Assembly: GCA_003149575.1 (NCBI GenBank)
Contig: QCWG01000001.1
Coordinates: forward strand, 773,183 to 837,182
Source: Altererythrobacter sp. XM-24bin4
Lineage (GTDB): Bacteria; Pseudomonadota; Alphaproteobacteria; Sphingomonadales; Sphingomonadaceae
DNA length: 64,000 bases
Direction: 5' to 3'
The notes beneath the pieces were generated by a model. It searched no databases. It had not been told where the DNA came from and saw only the letters and a list, made by a program, of their open reading frames with translations. The translations under genes were made by a program, and so were the position numbers. Below are positions 8,790 through 18,511 of the stretch, piece by piece (the first letter of the stretch is position 1; each line of letters begins with the position of its first letter).

Positions 8790-9881
8790 TTGAACATGAC
8801 TTCGAAAAATACCTTAAAACTGCCTAACCAAGGGCTAATGCGGGTCTTGTTGTTGGCTGCCGGATTATTCTTCTCAATTACAATGCCTTACTCGCCAACA
8901 GCCGCGCAGGAGAATGACATGCTGATCATTGCCCATCGCGGGGCGAGTGCGGAGCGCCCTGAACACACGCTTGCGGCCTATGAGCTCGCGATTGATCAAG
9001 GCGCGGACTATATCGAGCCAGACCTGGTGGTGACCAAGGATCTCGAGCTGATTTCTCGCCACGAGAACGAGCTGTCTGGCACAACCGACGTCGCCAACCG
9101 GGAGGAGTTCGAGGATCGCCTGCGTGACAAGATGATCGACGGTCAGCTTGTGGCGGGATGGTTTGCCGAAGACTTCACGTTAGAGGAAATTCGCACCCTG
9201 CGCGCGAAGGAACGGGTTGCGCGTATTCGCCCGGCAAACGCGCGCTACAATGGGCTTTATCAAGTGCCGACCCTGGATGAGATTGTGAGGCTGGTCCGCG
9301 CCAAGGAAGTCGAAACCGGGCGCAAGATCGGGCTTTATCTCGAGCTCAAGCATCCGACCTTTCTGCTTGAGGAGGTGGGCATTGATATCGTGGATCTGGT
9401 GCTGAGGGAGTTTCGCGATCTGGGACTGGGGCCAGACGATCTTGTCATGATCCAGAGTTTCGAGGTTGGTACGTTGCAACGGCTCGACAAACGCAGCGAG
9501 TTCAGATTGATCCAGTTGGTGAAACCGGAAGACGGACCAGCTGACGAACCAAGCATGCGCTATACCGAGATGACGACGCCATCGGGGCTGGAAGAAATCG
9601 CCGACTATGCCGATGGTTTGGGCGCAAACATCGCCATGATCCTCAATCCGGACGGTTCACCCACCACTCTGGTCGCCGATGCCAGGGCGGCAGGTTTGCC
9701 GGTTCATGCGTGGACGCTGCGCCCGGAAAATGCGTTTCTGCCGCCAGCATTGCATGGCCAAGGTGGTGATTCTGGAAGAGGGGACCAATCGGCACTCTAT
9801 CGAATGCTGGCTGGTGCGGGCGTCGCCGGTGTGTTCACGGATGATCCGAAGGGCGCTGTCAGCGCGCGTGACGGGCGGTGA
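8790..9881 (+). CDS. glpQ: Periplasmic glycerophosphodiester phosphodiesterase
   Basis: Hydrolyses glycerophosphodiesters to glycerol 3-phosphate and an alcohol. A signal peptide (residues 15-40, LMRVLLLAAGLFFSITM, cut near AAQ-EN) targets it to the periplasm. The mature protein starts with the GDPD motif LIIAHRGASAERPEHTLAAY, followed by ADYIEPDLVVTKD and SRHENELSGTTDV, which hold the metal and catalytic His/Glu/Asp residues. It resembles the longer GlpQ branch rather than cytosolic UgpQ. The start is TTG at 8790 or ATG at 8796; AGGAG at 8779 fits the former better. Its 3' end overlaps the convergent ubiG by 23 bp. Confidence 0.93.
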   Translation: MNMTSKNTLKLPNQGLMRVLLLAAGLFFSITMPYSPTAAQENDMLIIAHRGASAERPEHTLAAYELAIDQGADYIEPDLVVTKDLELISRHENELSGTTDVANREEFEDRLRDKMIDGQLVAGWFAEDFTLEEIRTLRAKERVARIRPANARYNGLYQVPTLDEIVRLVRAKEVETGRKIGLYLELKHPTFLLEEVGIDIVDLVLREFRDLGLGPDDLVMIQSFEVGTLQRLDKRSEFRLIQLVKPEDGPADEPSMRYTEMTTPSGLEEIADYADGLGANIAMILNPDGSPTTLVADARAAGLPVHAWTLRPENAFLPPALHGQGGDSGRGDQSALYRMLAGAGVAGVFTDDPKGAVSARDGR

Positions 9882-10599
9882 AAGCGTAGTTTAGCGATAG
9901 GTCATCTGATAGATGCAACCCCTTGCTCGGTCGCCAAGCAATGCCGCGAGGATTGCCCATTTCCATACCTGCTTGCGCCAGCAAATCGCCAAGTTCTTCA
10001 GGTGTGATGAAGTCATTCCAGTCATGCGTGCCGCGCGGAACATATCCCACCCGCTCTGCCGCTTCGACAAGCAACAAACGGCTAGCCGCAGTGCGATTGG
10101 GTGTCGACATGACAAGCATGCCATCAGGCTTCAGGCTGGTAGCCAGTTGCTTGAGAAAGACCAATTTATCAGCCACGTGCTCAATAACTTCAAAGCTTGT
10201 GACCAGATGGAATGTGCCGAGAGTGAGGCTCGCGAGTTCTCCCGCCATATAACGGATGTCCAAGGCAGAGCTTTCCGCATGCGCGCTTGCTACGCCGATG
10301 TTTTCTGCAGAGGCATCAACACCGGTTACATCGGCACCCAGCCTGGCCATCGGCTCACACACTAGACCAGCACCACAGCCCACGTCCAACGCAGACCTGC
10401 CGCTCAACGGCCTTCTGGCTTGAACATCATCTCCCCAATACATGTCGATTGCCTCACGCAGGAAAGCAAGTCTCACCGGATTGACTTCATGCAGAGAAGC
10501 CATCGGTCCCTTCGCATTCCACCATTCGCGCGCCAGTGAGGAAAAATGTGCTTCTTCCTCTGGGCGGATAGTTACATTTGTGACATTTGCGTTTGTCAT
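9859..10599 (-). CDS. ubiG: Ubiquinone biosynthesis O-methyltransferase
   Basis: SAM-dependent methyltransferase that carries out both O-methylations in ubiquinone synthesis. At 246 residues it matches the family. N-terminal EEAHFSSLAREWWNAKGPMASLHEVNPVRL is the UbiG hallmark. The SAM-binding motif is ALDVGCGAGLVCEPMARLGADVTGVDAS, and the post-motif is HLVTSFEVIEHVAD. The end RPSKGLHLSDDLSLNYAFTA is typical. It is divergent from lysC with 52 bp between the starts. Confidence 0.96.
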   Translation of the reverse strand: MTNANVTNVTIRPEEEAHFSSLAREWWNAKGPMASLHEVNPVRLAFLREAIDMYWGDDVQARRPLSGRSALDVGCGAGLVCEPMARLGADVTGVDASAENIGVASAHAESSALDIRYMAGELASLTLGTFHLVTSFEVIEHVADKLVFLKQLATSLKPDGMLVMSTPNRTAASRLLLVEAAERVGYVPRGTHDWNDFITPEELGDLLAQAGMEMGNPRGIAWRPSKGLHLSDDLSLNYAFTARHAR

Positions 10600-10651
10600 T
10601 CCGTACCCCTAACAGCGCTCGGGGATTCGAACCAGCAGGAGCTTTCAAGCC

Positions 10652-11932
10652 TTGGCACGTATCGTGATGAAATTCGGCGGCACCTCTATGGCCGGGACCG
10701 AGCGTATTCGTCGCGTGGCCAATATTGTGCGCAAGCAACAGGCGGCCGGGCATGAGGTTGCTGTGGTTGTTTCCGCAATGGCCGGCGAAACGGACCGACT
10801 CGTCAATTTCTGCCGCGAAGCAAATGCGCTTTATGACCCTGCCGAATATGACGTGGTTGTATCGAGCGGCGAACAGGTCACCAGCGGATTGCTGGCACTG
10901 ACGCTGCAATCCATGGGTTGCAAAGCGCGTAGCTGGCTTGGCTGGCAGCTGCCAGTCCATACAATCGAAGCGCATTCGAAGGCGCGCGTCGAGGCGGTTG
11001 ATGCCGACGCATTGATAGCATCGATGGTCGCTGGAGAAATCGCTGTGATCCCTGGCTTTCAAGGGCTCGGCGACAATAACCGGATTACAACGCTGGGGCG
11101 TGGCGGTTCGGATACGTCAGCTGTGGCTGTGGCTGCTGCGGTCAAGGCTGATCGCTGCGACATTTATACAGATGTCGATGGCGTCTATACCACGGACCCA
11201 CGGATTGTGGCCAAAGCGCACAAGCTTAAAGCCGTAACCTATGAAGAAATGCTGGAACTGGCGTCTGTGGGCGCCAAGGTTCTGCAGACGCGTTCGGTCG
11301 GTTTAGCGATGAAGGCCGACGTGCGATTGCAGGTATTGTCCAGCTTTCTTGGCGAAGATGCGATCCCTGCAGACGAACTGCCCGGCACGATGATCGTGTC
11401 GGATGATGAGATGAACCAGCTAGTGGAGAGTGGCGAAATGGAACGCCAGCACGTTACCGGTATTGCGCATGACAAGAATGAAGCGAAGGTGATCTTGACG
11501 CGCGTACCAGACAAGCCCGGCGCCGTGGCGCATATCTTTGAACCGCTCGCCGATGCTTCAATCAACGTCGACATGATCATTCAGAACGTGGGCCGCGACA
11601 AGGGTGAGACGGACGTTACGTTCACTGTTCCGCAAACCGATCTGGCGCGCGCGCAAGCCTTGCTTGAAGACAAGCGCGAAGAAATCGGGTTCAATCGCAT
11701 AATTACTGACAGCAAGATCGCGAAGGTCAGCGTTGTTGGTGTGGGAATGAAGAGCCATGCGGGTGTTGCTAGCACGATGTTCCGCGCGCTTTCTGATCGC
11801 GGCATAAACATTCAGGCGATTTCAACGTCAGAGATCAAGGTTTCTGTCTTGATCGATGAAGACGAGACCGAACTGGCGGTGCGCGTGTTGCATACGGCCT
11901 ATGGCCTCGATGCAAGTGACGAAGCAGCTTAG
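10652..11932 (+). CDS. lysC: Aspartate kinase
   Basis: First enzyme of lysine, threonine and methionine synthesis; it phosphorylates L-aspartate. The N-terminal kinase motif is VMKFGGTSMAGTERI, with VVVSAMAGETDRL and the second site GRGGSDTSAVAVAAA. Two ACT domains follow (LTRVPDKPGAVAHIFEPLA and VSVVGVGMKSHAGVASTMF), pointing to feedback control by lysine and/or threonine. The length of 426 is normal for the alphaproteobacterial form. The start is TTG at 10652 after AGGAGC. Confidence 0.96.
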   Translation: MARIVMKFGGTSMAGTERIRRVANIVRKQQAAGHEVAVVVSAMAGETDRLVNFCREANALYDPAEYDVVVSSGEQVTSGLLALTLQSMGCKARSWLGWQLPVHTIEAHSKARVEAVDADALIASMVAGEIAVIPGFQGLGDNNRITTLGRGGSDTSAVAVAAAVKADRCDIYTDVDGVYTTDPRIVAKAHKLKAVTYEEMLELASVGAKVLQTRSVGLAMKADVRLQVLSSFLGEDAIPADELPGTMIVSDDEMNQLVESGEMERQHVTGIAHDKNEAKVILTRVPDKPGAVAHIFEPLADASINVDMIIQNVGRDKGETDVTFTVPQTDLARAQALLEDKREEIGFNRIITDSKIAKVSVVGVGMKSHAGVASTMFRALSDRGINIQAISTSEIKVSVLIDEDETELAVRVLHTAYGLDASDEAA

Positions 11933-11956
11933 CTAGTCGGCTGCGCTTTCGACCAT

Positions 11957-12538
11957 CTAGAGTACATATTCATTGCTTGGGCGTTGGCGATAGTCAGCCG
12001 ATACGAACTTGGCCTGGACAGTGCCGTCCGGTGAAAACATCAGCACGCTCGCGCGCGGCACACCATATGCAAAGTGATCTTCGGAATATTGCGGATCGCG
12101 CAGACCGACTGCATCGATGAAAACGCTCTCTGTGTCGCTGAGAATCAGATAGGACTGCTCCATATCTGCGGCAAACTCGGCCAGCTTTTTTGGTTGGTCG
12201 TAGGAAAGGCTTGCGAGAGTGTAGCCCCGTTGATCCAGATCGCCTGCAATCTCAGCATGATTGGCCAATTGCACTTTACAGAACGGGCACCAGTGCGCGG
12301 AGCGAACCAATACAAGAACAGTTCCGTTCGGACCCGCGATCTCTGCAAGAGAGGTGGGCTCGCCAGCTGCATTTCGTAGTGGCTGATCGAGCGGAACTTT
12401 CTCGCCAATGGCGACACCAACATCGATGTTTTTCGGAGGAAAGAGGGCAGGCCAAAGATGCGAAGCTGCCAATGCGGCCAGTGCGAGCAACGACAATCCA
12501 ACGCCAGCGAAAATCTTGCGTTTAAGCGACATAATCAT
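11957..12538 (-). CDS. Membrane-anchored redoxin (AhpC/TSA-like, CxxC)
   Basis: A thioredoxin-fold protein of about 193 residues with an N-terminal anchor or signal segment (KRKIFAGVGLSLLALAALAASHLW), placing the domain outside the cytoplasmic membrane. The active site SAHWCPFCKVQLANH is a CxxC of the peroxiredoxin-like/redoxin group, followed by GYTLASLSYDQPKKLAEFA and GVPRASVLMFSPDG. It probably works as a periplasmic thiol peroxidase or reductase; the substrate is unknown. An open frame extends to 12637, but ATGs at 12538 or 12532 just before the hydrophobic segment, with GGGA upstream, are better starts. It diverges from purT. Confidence 0.78.
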   Translation of the reverse strand: MIMSLKRKIFAGVGLSLLALAALAASHLWPALFPPKNIDVGVAIGEKVPLDQPLRNAAGEPTSLAEIAGPNGTVLVLVRSAHWCPFCKVQLANHAEIAGDLDQRGYTLASLSYDQPKKLAEFAADMEQSYLILSDTESVFIDAVGLRDPQYSEDHFAYGVPRASVLMFSPDGTVQAKFVSADYRQRPSNEYVL

Positions 12539-12653
12539 CAGTCCCATTTTCCAGTCGCACGGCGGATTACAGACAATCGATTGCACCGCAAGCCGCCACC
12601 TTTCTTTTTGTGGTGCGCTTGGATTGGACCTTAGCACGCGCTATGGTGATCCA

Positions 12654-13835
12654 ATGCCTTTCACACAGAAAATCTTGCTGCTTGGTTCAGGCGAATTGGG
12701 CCGCGAGTTTGTCATCTCTGCCAAACGTTTGGGCGCTTACGTCATAGCTTGTGATGCCTACGAGAATGCCCCTGCAATGCAGGTCGCCGATGCGAGCGAA
12801 GTGTTCTCCATGCTTGATGGGAATGCGCTGCGAGCGACAATTGAGAAACACCAGCCCGACCTGATTGTCCCTGAAATTGAAGCGATCCGAACAGAGGTAC
12901 TGGGCGAGCTAGAGGCGGAGGGCTTTAATGTCGTGCCGTCTGCGAAGGCAACGCAGTTGACCATGAATCGTGATGCGATCCGAGACATGGCCGCAGACGA
13001 GTTGGGGCTAACCACTTCGATCTATGGCTATGCAGAAAATTTCGAGGGTGTGTGCGCCGCGGCGCAAGAAACCGGCTTCCCTTGTTTGATCAAGCCGGTG
13101 ATGTCGTCTTCAGGCAAGGGGCAGAGCAAAGTCGATCATGCAGCGGAACTCGAGGAGGCGTGGAATTATGCCGTTGCCAATATGCGTGGCGATCGCACCC
13201 GCGTCATTGTGGAGCAGTTTGTGGACTTCGACTATGAGATCACGCTTCTGACTGTGCGTCACAAAGCAGGGATCACTTTCTGCCCTGCTATCGGTCACAG
13301 ACAGGAACGAGGCGACTATCAGGAGAGTTGGCAACCCACACCGATGAGCAGTGCGGCGATTGCGAAGGCACAAGAGATGGCTGCGAAGGTTGTCACCGCA
13401 CTGCAAGGCAATGGCAAAGGCTGGGGTCTGTTCGGTGTGGAGTTCTTCATTAGAGGCGAAGAAGTAATCTTCTCTGAATTGTCACCGCGTCCGCACGACA
13501 CCGGTATGGTCACGCTTGTGTCGCAGGACCTGACCGAATTCGATTTGCACGCCCGCGCCATCATGGGCTTGCCCGTTCCAGAGAAAGTTGCTGCGCGATC
13601 ATCTGCCTCTGCGGTTATTTTGGCAGATCGCGACGGCGGGGATTTTTCCTTTGACGGATTGCATGACGCCCTGACGACAGGCGAGGGCAATTGCGATGTT
13701 CGGCTATTCGGAAAGCCAGTTACGCGGCTATACCGGCGAATGGGTGTCGCGCTGGCACGCGCGGAAACGCCCGACGATGCACGCAGTCTGGCAAGGCAGG
13801 CGGCCAAGGCGGTCCGGATAGTCTATCGCGACTAG
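12654..13835 (+). CDS. purT: Formate-dependent phosphoribosylglycinamide formyltransferase
   Basis: ATP-grasp enzyme of purine synthesis that makes formyl-GAR from GAR, formate and ATP, bypassing the folate-dependent PurN. 393 residues. The N-terminal domain has KILLLGSGELGREFVISAKRLG. The ATP-grasp core has PCLIKPVMSSSGKGQS and VIVEQFVDFDYEITLLTVR, and the metal site is FFIRGEEVIFSELSPRPHDTGMV. A longer open frame upstream is discounted because the ATG at 12654 starts exactly at the conserved N-terminus. The next gene is purU, which produces the formate that PurT uses. Confidence 0.96.
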   Translation: MPFTQKILLLGSGELGREFVISAKRLGAYVIACDAYENAPAMQVADASEVFSMLDGNALRATIEKHQPDLIVPEIEAIRTEVLGELEAEGFNVVPSAKATQLTMNRDAIRDMAADELGLTTSIYGYAENFEGVCAAAQETGFPCLIKPVMSSSGKGQSKVDHAAELEEAWNYAVANMRGDRTRVIVEQFVDFDYEITLLTVRHKAGITFCPAIGHRQERGDYQESWQPTPMSSAAIAKAQEMAAKVVTALQGNGKGWGLFGVEFFIRGEEVIFSELSPRPHDTGMVTLVSQDLTEFDLHARAIMGLPVPEKVAARSSASAVILADRDGGDFSFDGLHDALTTGEGNCDVRLFGKPVTRLYRRMGVALARAETPDDARSLARQAAKAVRIVYRD

Positions 13836-13887
13836 AAATGTAGCGCTGGATTGATCTTCATCGTTGCAAAGACTAGTCGCTGAACCG

Positions 13888-14742
13888 ATGAAGGCGCCTC
13901 TAGTCCTTACTTTATCTTGCCCGGACAGGACGGGTATCACCGCGAAGGTGACCGGTTTTCTGTTTGAGAACGGGGGAAATGTCCTCGAAGCACAGCAGTT
14001 CAATGATCGCGAGAGTGATCGTTTCTTCATGCGCGTCGAATTCGAAACTGTTTCCGCATCGCACGATGATTTACGCACTGCCTTTTCGGTTGTCGCCAGC
14101 GACTATGCAATGGAATGGAAACTCGCATTGCGGGACCGGCCACGTCGCGTCATGCTGATGGTGAGCGCGTTTGATCATTGTCTGGCAGACTTGCTATATC
14201 GCTGGCGTATTGGCGAACTGCCGATGGATCCTGTGGCGATCGTTTCAAACCATCCGCGCGAAACCTTCGAACATCTGGATTTCGCCGAAATCCCGTTCCA
14301 TCACTTACCTATCCGCGCGGGCGAAAAAGCCGCGCAAGAATCTCAGGTTCGTGCGATCGCTCAGGAAAAACAAGCAGAGTTGGTAGTTCTGGCGCGCTAC
14401 ATGCAGATCTTGTCAGATGAGCAAGCGGCCCACTTCACGGGGCGGTGCATCAACATCCACCACAGCTTTCTGCCCGGCTTCAAAGGCGCAAAACCCTATC
14501 ATCAGGCGCACGCTCGTGGTGTGAAAATGATCGGCGCCACGGCGCACTACGTCACAACTGACCTGGATGAAGGCCCGATAATTCATCAGGATGTCGAACC
14601 TATCACGCATGCAGACAGTCCCGATGAACTTGTCCGCAAAGGACGAGACATTGAACGCCGCGTTCTGGCTGAAGCTGTCCGGCTTCATTTGGAAGAGCGC
14701 GTGCTCCTCAATGGCAGCCGAACTGTGGTCTTCAAAGGTTAG
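13888..14742 (+). CDS. purU: Formyltetrahydrofolate deformylase
   Basis: Hydrolyses 10-formyl-tetrahydrofolate to formate and tetrahydrofolate. An N-terminal ACT domain ([31 protein letters not shown]) is joined to a formyltransferase-like hydrolase domain with [44 protein letters not shown] and [16 protein letters not shown] (catalytic Asn/His/Asp). The length of about 284 is right. The frame opens at a TTG at 13864, but the ATG at 13888 is at the family start. It lies 52 bp after purT. The stop overlaps the convergent dehydrogenase gene by 4 bases. Confidence 0.95.
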   Translation: MKAPLVLTLSCPDRTGITAKVTGFLFENGGNVLEAQQFNDRESDRFFMRVEFETVSASHDDLRTAFSVVASDYAMEWKLALRDRPRRVMLMVSAFDHCLADLLYRWRIGELPMDPVAIVSNHPRETFEHLDFAEIPFHHLPIRAGEKAAQESQVRAIAQEKQAELVVLARYMQILSDEQAAHFTGRCINIHHSFLPGFKGAKPYHQAHARGVKMIGATAHYVTTDLDEGPIIHQDVEPITHADSPDELVRKGRDIERRVLAEAVRLHLEERVLLNGSRTVVFKG

Positions 14743-16853
14743 TTCAACCCTCCAGCTTTGTCTTCATTCGCGCGGAAGATCACCCATTCGCGGATCGCGT
14801 TGGATTCCTCAGCGCTCAGGCTGTCGGCAAAATTTGCCATGCCGCGGCTCTGTAACATGCCTTCACGCACAACCGCTTGCCAGCTAGCCGGGTTCGACAG
14901 CGTACCCGAGCGCCTGAGGTCTGGCAGTACGGTCGATCCCACAGCGCCTGGTGCGTGGCAAACCGCGCAGTAGCGTGCGTATTTTTCCCCGCCCAAGGAA
15001 ATGGTCGCTGAATTTGCTCGGCTGGGCGGTGGATCAAGCGGGAGATTCGCCAGCTCTAGTTCCGGTGGCAAGGCTCCATCCGCCCCGAGCTTGAATACAA
15101 GCAGGCGGCTGATGTTGCGTACAGGAGCAAGATCGCGGATTGCCTGTCCATCGACGGACAGTGCATAGGCACCGCCCCAGCCAGCCAACACAGCAACATA
15201 TTGTTCGCCGTCAATAGTATAGGTGACCGGCGGCGCGACCACTCCGGTTTGTGCCGGGAAGCTCCATAGCTTCTCACCATTCGTGGCGTTGTAAGCGTTG
15301 AACTCGCTTCCTGCGGTACCCTGAAACACCAGTCCGCCTGCCGTGGCCAGCAACCCGCCGTTCCAGGGCCCCGGATGTTCAACGGTCCAGCGCGGCTCCT
15401 GCGCCACTGGATCCCAAGCTACCAGCATACCCTTCAGCGTACCTGTGATCTCCTTTCGGAATCCAAGATCGGGCGGCAGGTCGCCCGCGCTCAAATCAAA
15501 ACCGACGTTGAACCCGCGGTCCCTGTCCGGTTTCCAGTCGGCTTCAGGCGAATAGACCATCCCCGCTTCAAATGCCGGAATGTAGACTAGGTTTTCGTCC
15601 GGATGGTAGGCCATCGGGTGCCAATTGTGTCCGCCCAAAGCGCCCGGCGTTACGATGGCTGCCTGGCCAGTCTTGTCGACGCGCGTTTCGGGATTCTCGA
15701 TCGGGCGGCCGCTTTCGTCGATTCCGGTTGCCCAGTTCACTGTGACATATGGCTTGGCGCTAATGAATTCGCCTGTGGCCCGATCGAGCACGTAAAAGAA
15801 TCCATTCTTCGGAGCCTGCATCAGTACCTGACGTTGGGCGCCGTCGATTTCCATGTCGGCGAGCATAATATGCTGCGTCGCGGTGTAATCCCATGTTTCG
15901 CCCGGTGTAGTCTGATAGTGCCAAACATATTCGCCTGTATCGGGCCGGATTGCGACAATGCTGGAAAGATAAAGATTATCCCCTTCACCGGTGCCATCTT
16001 CGCCTGGAGAGCGATAAGCCCGGTTCCAGGGTGAGCCGTTTCCGACACCGATATAGAGCAGATTCAGGTCGGGATCGTGTGCCATCGAATCCCAAACCGT
16101 TCCGCCGCCGCCGATCGCGTCTGAACCTGCAAGGACCTCTGTGTTCCAGGTTTCGGCGGCAGCCTGAAGGTACTCGGGCGAAGTTTCGTCCTCTGTACCC
16201 TCAGGAACGGTGTAGAAGCGCCATAGCTCCTGGCCTGAGCCAGCATCATAGGCCGCGATGTATCCGCGTACGCCGAACTCCGCGCCACCGTTACCGATCA
16301 AGACCTTGCCATCGATAATCCGAGGAGCGCCGGTGACAGTATAGCTTTGTTCCGGGTCGGTCGTTTGTTTGCTCCACGCGACTGCGCCCGTTTCGCGATC
16401 AAGCTTCACCAGGCGGCCATCCAAAGTGCCCAAAAATAGGCTGTCGCCCCAGGTCGCCAGTCCGCGGTTGACGACATCGCAGCAGGCTTTGACGGCGGTT
16501 TCGCCCGGGACTTCCGGATCATATTCCCACAGAAGAGCGCCGGTTACACCATCATATGCTTTGACCTTGCTCCATGCGGTTGTGAGATAAAGTTTGCCGT
16601 CAATGACCAGCGGCGTGGCTTCTTGTCCCCGCGCTGTGTCCATGTCTGCAAACCACGCCAAGCCCAACTCCTCGACGTTCGCAGTGTTGATTTGATCAAG
16701 CGGCGAGAAGCGTTGCTCGTCATAGGTCCGGCCGTAAGTGATCCAGTTCGCACCATCATCGCCGGCGTTGAGCAATGCTTCACCATCCACTCCGCTCTCG
16801 CTGCACGCGCTCAGCGTTAGTGCTGCCGCTAAGGCAATTCCGAACTTTCTCAC
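14739..16853 (-). CDS. PQQ-dependent quinohemoprotein dehydrogenase, lipoprotein
   Basis: A 704-residue periplasmic dehydrogenase with a PQQ beta-propeller and a C-terminal cytochrome c domain (type II quinohemoprotein alcohol dehydrogenase layout). The N-terminus LALTLSAC is a lipobox (Cys17), so the protein should be membrane-tethered. [20 protein letters not shown] starts the propeller. The vicinal disulphide Cys124-Cys125 ([10 protein letters not shown]) that stacks on PQQ is present. W-motif-like repeats ([31 protein letters not shown]) recur. The heme motif CAVCH lies near residue 640, with a Met ligand expected in MANFADSL. Electrons would pass to the respiratory chain. The substrate (an alcohol or aldehyde) is not visible, and no pqq synthesis genes lie nearby. 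Confidence 0.92.
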   Translation of the reverse strand: MRKFGIALAAALTLSACSESGVDGEALLNAGDDGANWITYGRTYDEQRFSPLDQINTANVEELGLAWFADMDTARGQEATPLVIDGKLYLTTAWSKVKAYDGVTGALLWEYDPEVPGETAVKACCDVVNRGLATWGDSLFLGTLDGRLVKLDRETGAVAWSKQTTDPEQSYTVTGAPRIIDGKVLIGNGGAEFGVRGYIAAYDAGSGQELWRFYTVPEGTEDETSPEYLQAAAETWNTEVLAGSDAIGGGGTVWDSMAHDPDLNLLYIGVGNGSPWNRAYRSPGEDGTGEGDNLYLSSIVAIRPDTGEYVWHYQTTPGETWDYTATQHIMLADMEIDGAQRQVLMQAPKNGFFYVLDRATGEFISAKPYVTVNWATGIDESGRPIENPETRVDKTGQAAIVTPGALGGHNWHPMAYHPDENLVYIPAFEAGMVYSPEADWKPDRDRGFNVGFDLSAGDLPPDLGFRKEITGTLKGMLVAWDPVAQEPRWTVEHPGPWNGGLLATAGGLVFQGTAGSEFNAYNATNGEKLWSFPAQTGVVAPPVTYTIDGEQYVAVLAGWGGAYALSVDGQAIRDLAPVRNISRLLVFKLGADGALPPELELANLPLDPPPSRANSATISLGGEKYARYCAVCHAPGAVGSTVLPDLRRSGTLSNPASWQAVVREGMLQSRGMANFADSLSAEESNAIREWVIFRANEDKAGGLN

Positions 16854-17015
16854 TTTTGCGCTCTCCCCGGTGCCGGTTTATCTGCACTTGTCTCCAGACT
16901 GCCTTGCGCTGCTGCCTTTGTCCATCTCCACATTTGTGACAGGTTTCCGCTTTTGATTGGCGTCTGGCTGTTTGGTGGTTACGTTACCGTCTCTGGTCTT
17001 AGCGGAGTTTGACCC

Positions 17016-18011
17016 ATGGAATTTGTGCTGATCGCGTTGCTGTTCTTGCTTATTGTCTTCCTGCTCATGGCAGTGCGCGTGGTTAAACAAGGTTATGTCT
17101 ATACGATCGAACGGCTTGGCAGGTTTACCATCGCTGCCCAGCCTGGATTGCACCTGATTATCCCTTTCATCGACCGTGTTGGCCAGAAAGTGAATATGAT
17201 GGAGCAAGTGCTTGATATTCCGGGTCAGGAAATCATCACTGCAGATAATGCTATGGTCGGCGTTGATGCCGTGGTGTTTTTTCAGGTGCTCGATGCAGGC
17301 AAAGCAGCATATGAAGTGACCCATCTTTACCAGGCGATCATGGCGCTAACGACTACAAACTTGCGCACCGTTATGGGCTCGATGGACCTGGACGAGACAC
17401 TTTCAAAGCGTGACGAGATCAACGCTCGCCTGCTGTCGGTTGTTGATCACGCGACCTCGCCCTGGGGTGTCAAGATCACGCGCGTTGAAATCAAGGATAT
17501 CCGGCCACCCCATGACATTTCTGAAGCTATGGCGCGCCAGATGAAGGCAGAGCGCTTGAAGCGTGCAGAAATCCTCGAGGCAGAGGGCGACAAGACCAGC
17601 GCAATCTTGCGTTCGGAAGGCTCTAAGCAATCGGCAATCCTCGAAGCGGAGGGAAAACGCGAAGCCGCATTCCGCGATGCCGAGGCGCGCGAACGCGCCG
17701 CAGAGGCCGAGGCTCGGGCAACCCAAATGGTGTCAGATGCGATTGCTTCTTCAGGCAATCAGGCGATAAACTATTTTATCGCGCAGGAGTATACCAAAGC
17801 TGTCGGTAAGTTTGCTGACAGCCCCAATGCCAAGACTATCCTCTTCCCTTTCGAAGCTACGCAGTTGATTGGGACGCTAGGCGGTATTGGTGAGCTGGTT
17901 CGCGATGCGATGGATCCGAACCAAGGTGATGTCACAACCGGATCCCGCACTGGTCAACCCCTGCCGAAAGATCGTGCACGAGCAAGCGTGCCGCGGACAG
18001 GCGGCACATGA
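17016..18011 (+). CDS. SPFH/stomatin-family membrane protein (QmcA-like)
   Basis: A 331-residue SPFH (band 7) protein. It has an N-terminal membrane anchor (MEFVLIALLFLLIVFLLMAVRVV), then the SPFH domain (KQGYVYTIERLGRF, IPFIDRVGQKVNMMEQVLDIP, VGVDAVVFFQV) and a long Ala/Glu-rich coiled coil (AEGDKTSAILRSEGSKQSAI and following). Such proteins form large membrane microdomain rings. The next gene, an NfeD-like protein, overlaps its stop by 4 bases. SPFH/NfeD pairs are a conserved two-gene operon linked to membrane-protein quality control. Confidence 0.93.
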   Translation: MEFVLIALLFLLIVFLLMAVRVVKQGYVYTIERLGRFTIAAQPGLHLIIPFIDRVGQKVNMMEQVLDIPGQEIITADNAMVGVDAVVFFQVLDAGKAAYEVTHLYQAIMALTTTNLRTVMGSMDLDETLSKRDEINARLLSVVDHATSPWGVKITRVEIKDIRPPHDISEAMARQMKAERLKRAEILEAEGDKTSAILRSEGSKQSAILEAEGKREAAFRDAEARERAAEAEARATQMVSDAIASSGNQAINYFIAQEYTKAVGKFADSPNAKTILFPFEATQLIGTLGGIGELVRDAMDPNQGDVTTGSRTGQPLPKDRARASVPRTGGT

Positions 18012-18511
18012 TGAACGGGCTCGAAGGATTTGATGCGCACTGGGTCTGGATCGCAATCGGTCTGATCCTGGCCGCTTTGGAGATGCTGGTTCCGGGCGTC
18101 TATCTGATCTGGCTTGCAATCGCGGCGATTATAACCGGCTTGCTTACTTTGGGCATCGACCTTGCGCTGCCGGCACAAGTCGTGGTGTTCGTTTCTTTGT
18201 CATTGATCGCAGCGTTCAGCGCAAAGCGTTTCCTGCGCGATTCCCCGATCGAAAGCTCGGACCCGCTGCTCAATCAGCGCGGCACACGTCTGATCGGTGA
18301 AAATGCCTTGGTCACTCAGGCAATCGTCGGTGGTTCAGGTCGCGTCAAATATGGAGATAGCGAGTGGATTGCGCGCGGACCGGATATTGGAGAGGGGGAG
18401 CGTGTTCGCATCACCGGAAGCGATGGCACTATTCTGATGGTGGAGCCGTTCAATCTGATCGCTGACAGCCCTGCCGGGGATACTGACGATGCTGGCGGCA
18501 AACAGGCCTAG
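18008..18511 (+). CDS. NfeD-like membrane protein
   Basis: A 167-residue partner of the preceding SPFH protein. Two or three hydrophobic helices (VWIAIGLILAALEMLVPGVYLIWL, AIAAIITGLLTLGIDLAL, VVVFVSLSLIAAFSA) lead to a C-terminal OB-fold domain with GENALVTQAIVGGSGRVKYGDSEWIARG and VRITGSDGTILMVEPF, the NfeD-C hallmark. The short form lacks the N-terminal serine protease of long NfeD proteins. Translation is probably coupled to the upstream gene (ATGATG overlapping its TGA). Confidence 0.9.
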   Translation: MMNGLEGFDAHWVWIAIGLILAALEMLVPGVYLIWLAIAAIITGLLTLGIDLALPAQVVVFVSLSLIAAFSAKRFLRDSPIESSDPLLNQRGTRLIGENALVTQAIVGGSGRVKYGDSEWIARGPDIGEGERVRITGSDGTILMVEPFNLIADSPAGDTDDAGGKQA

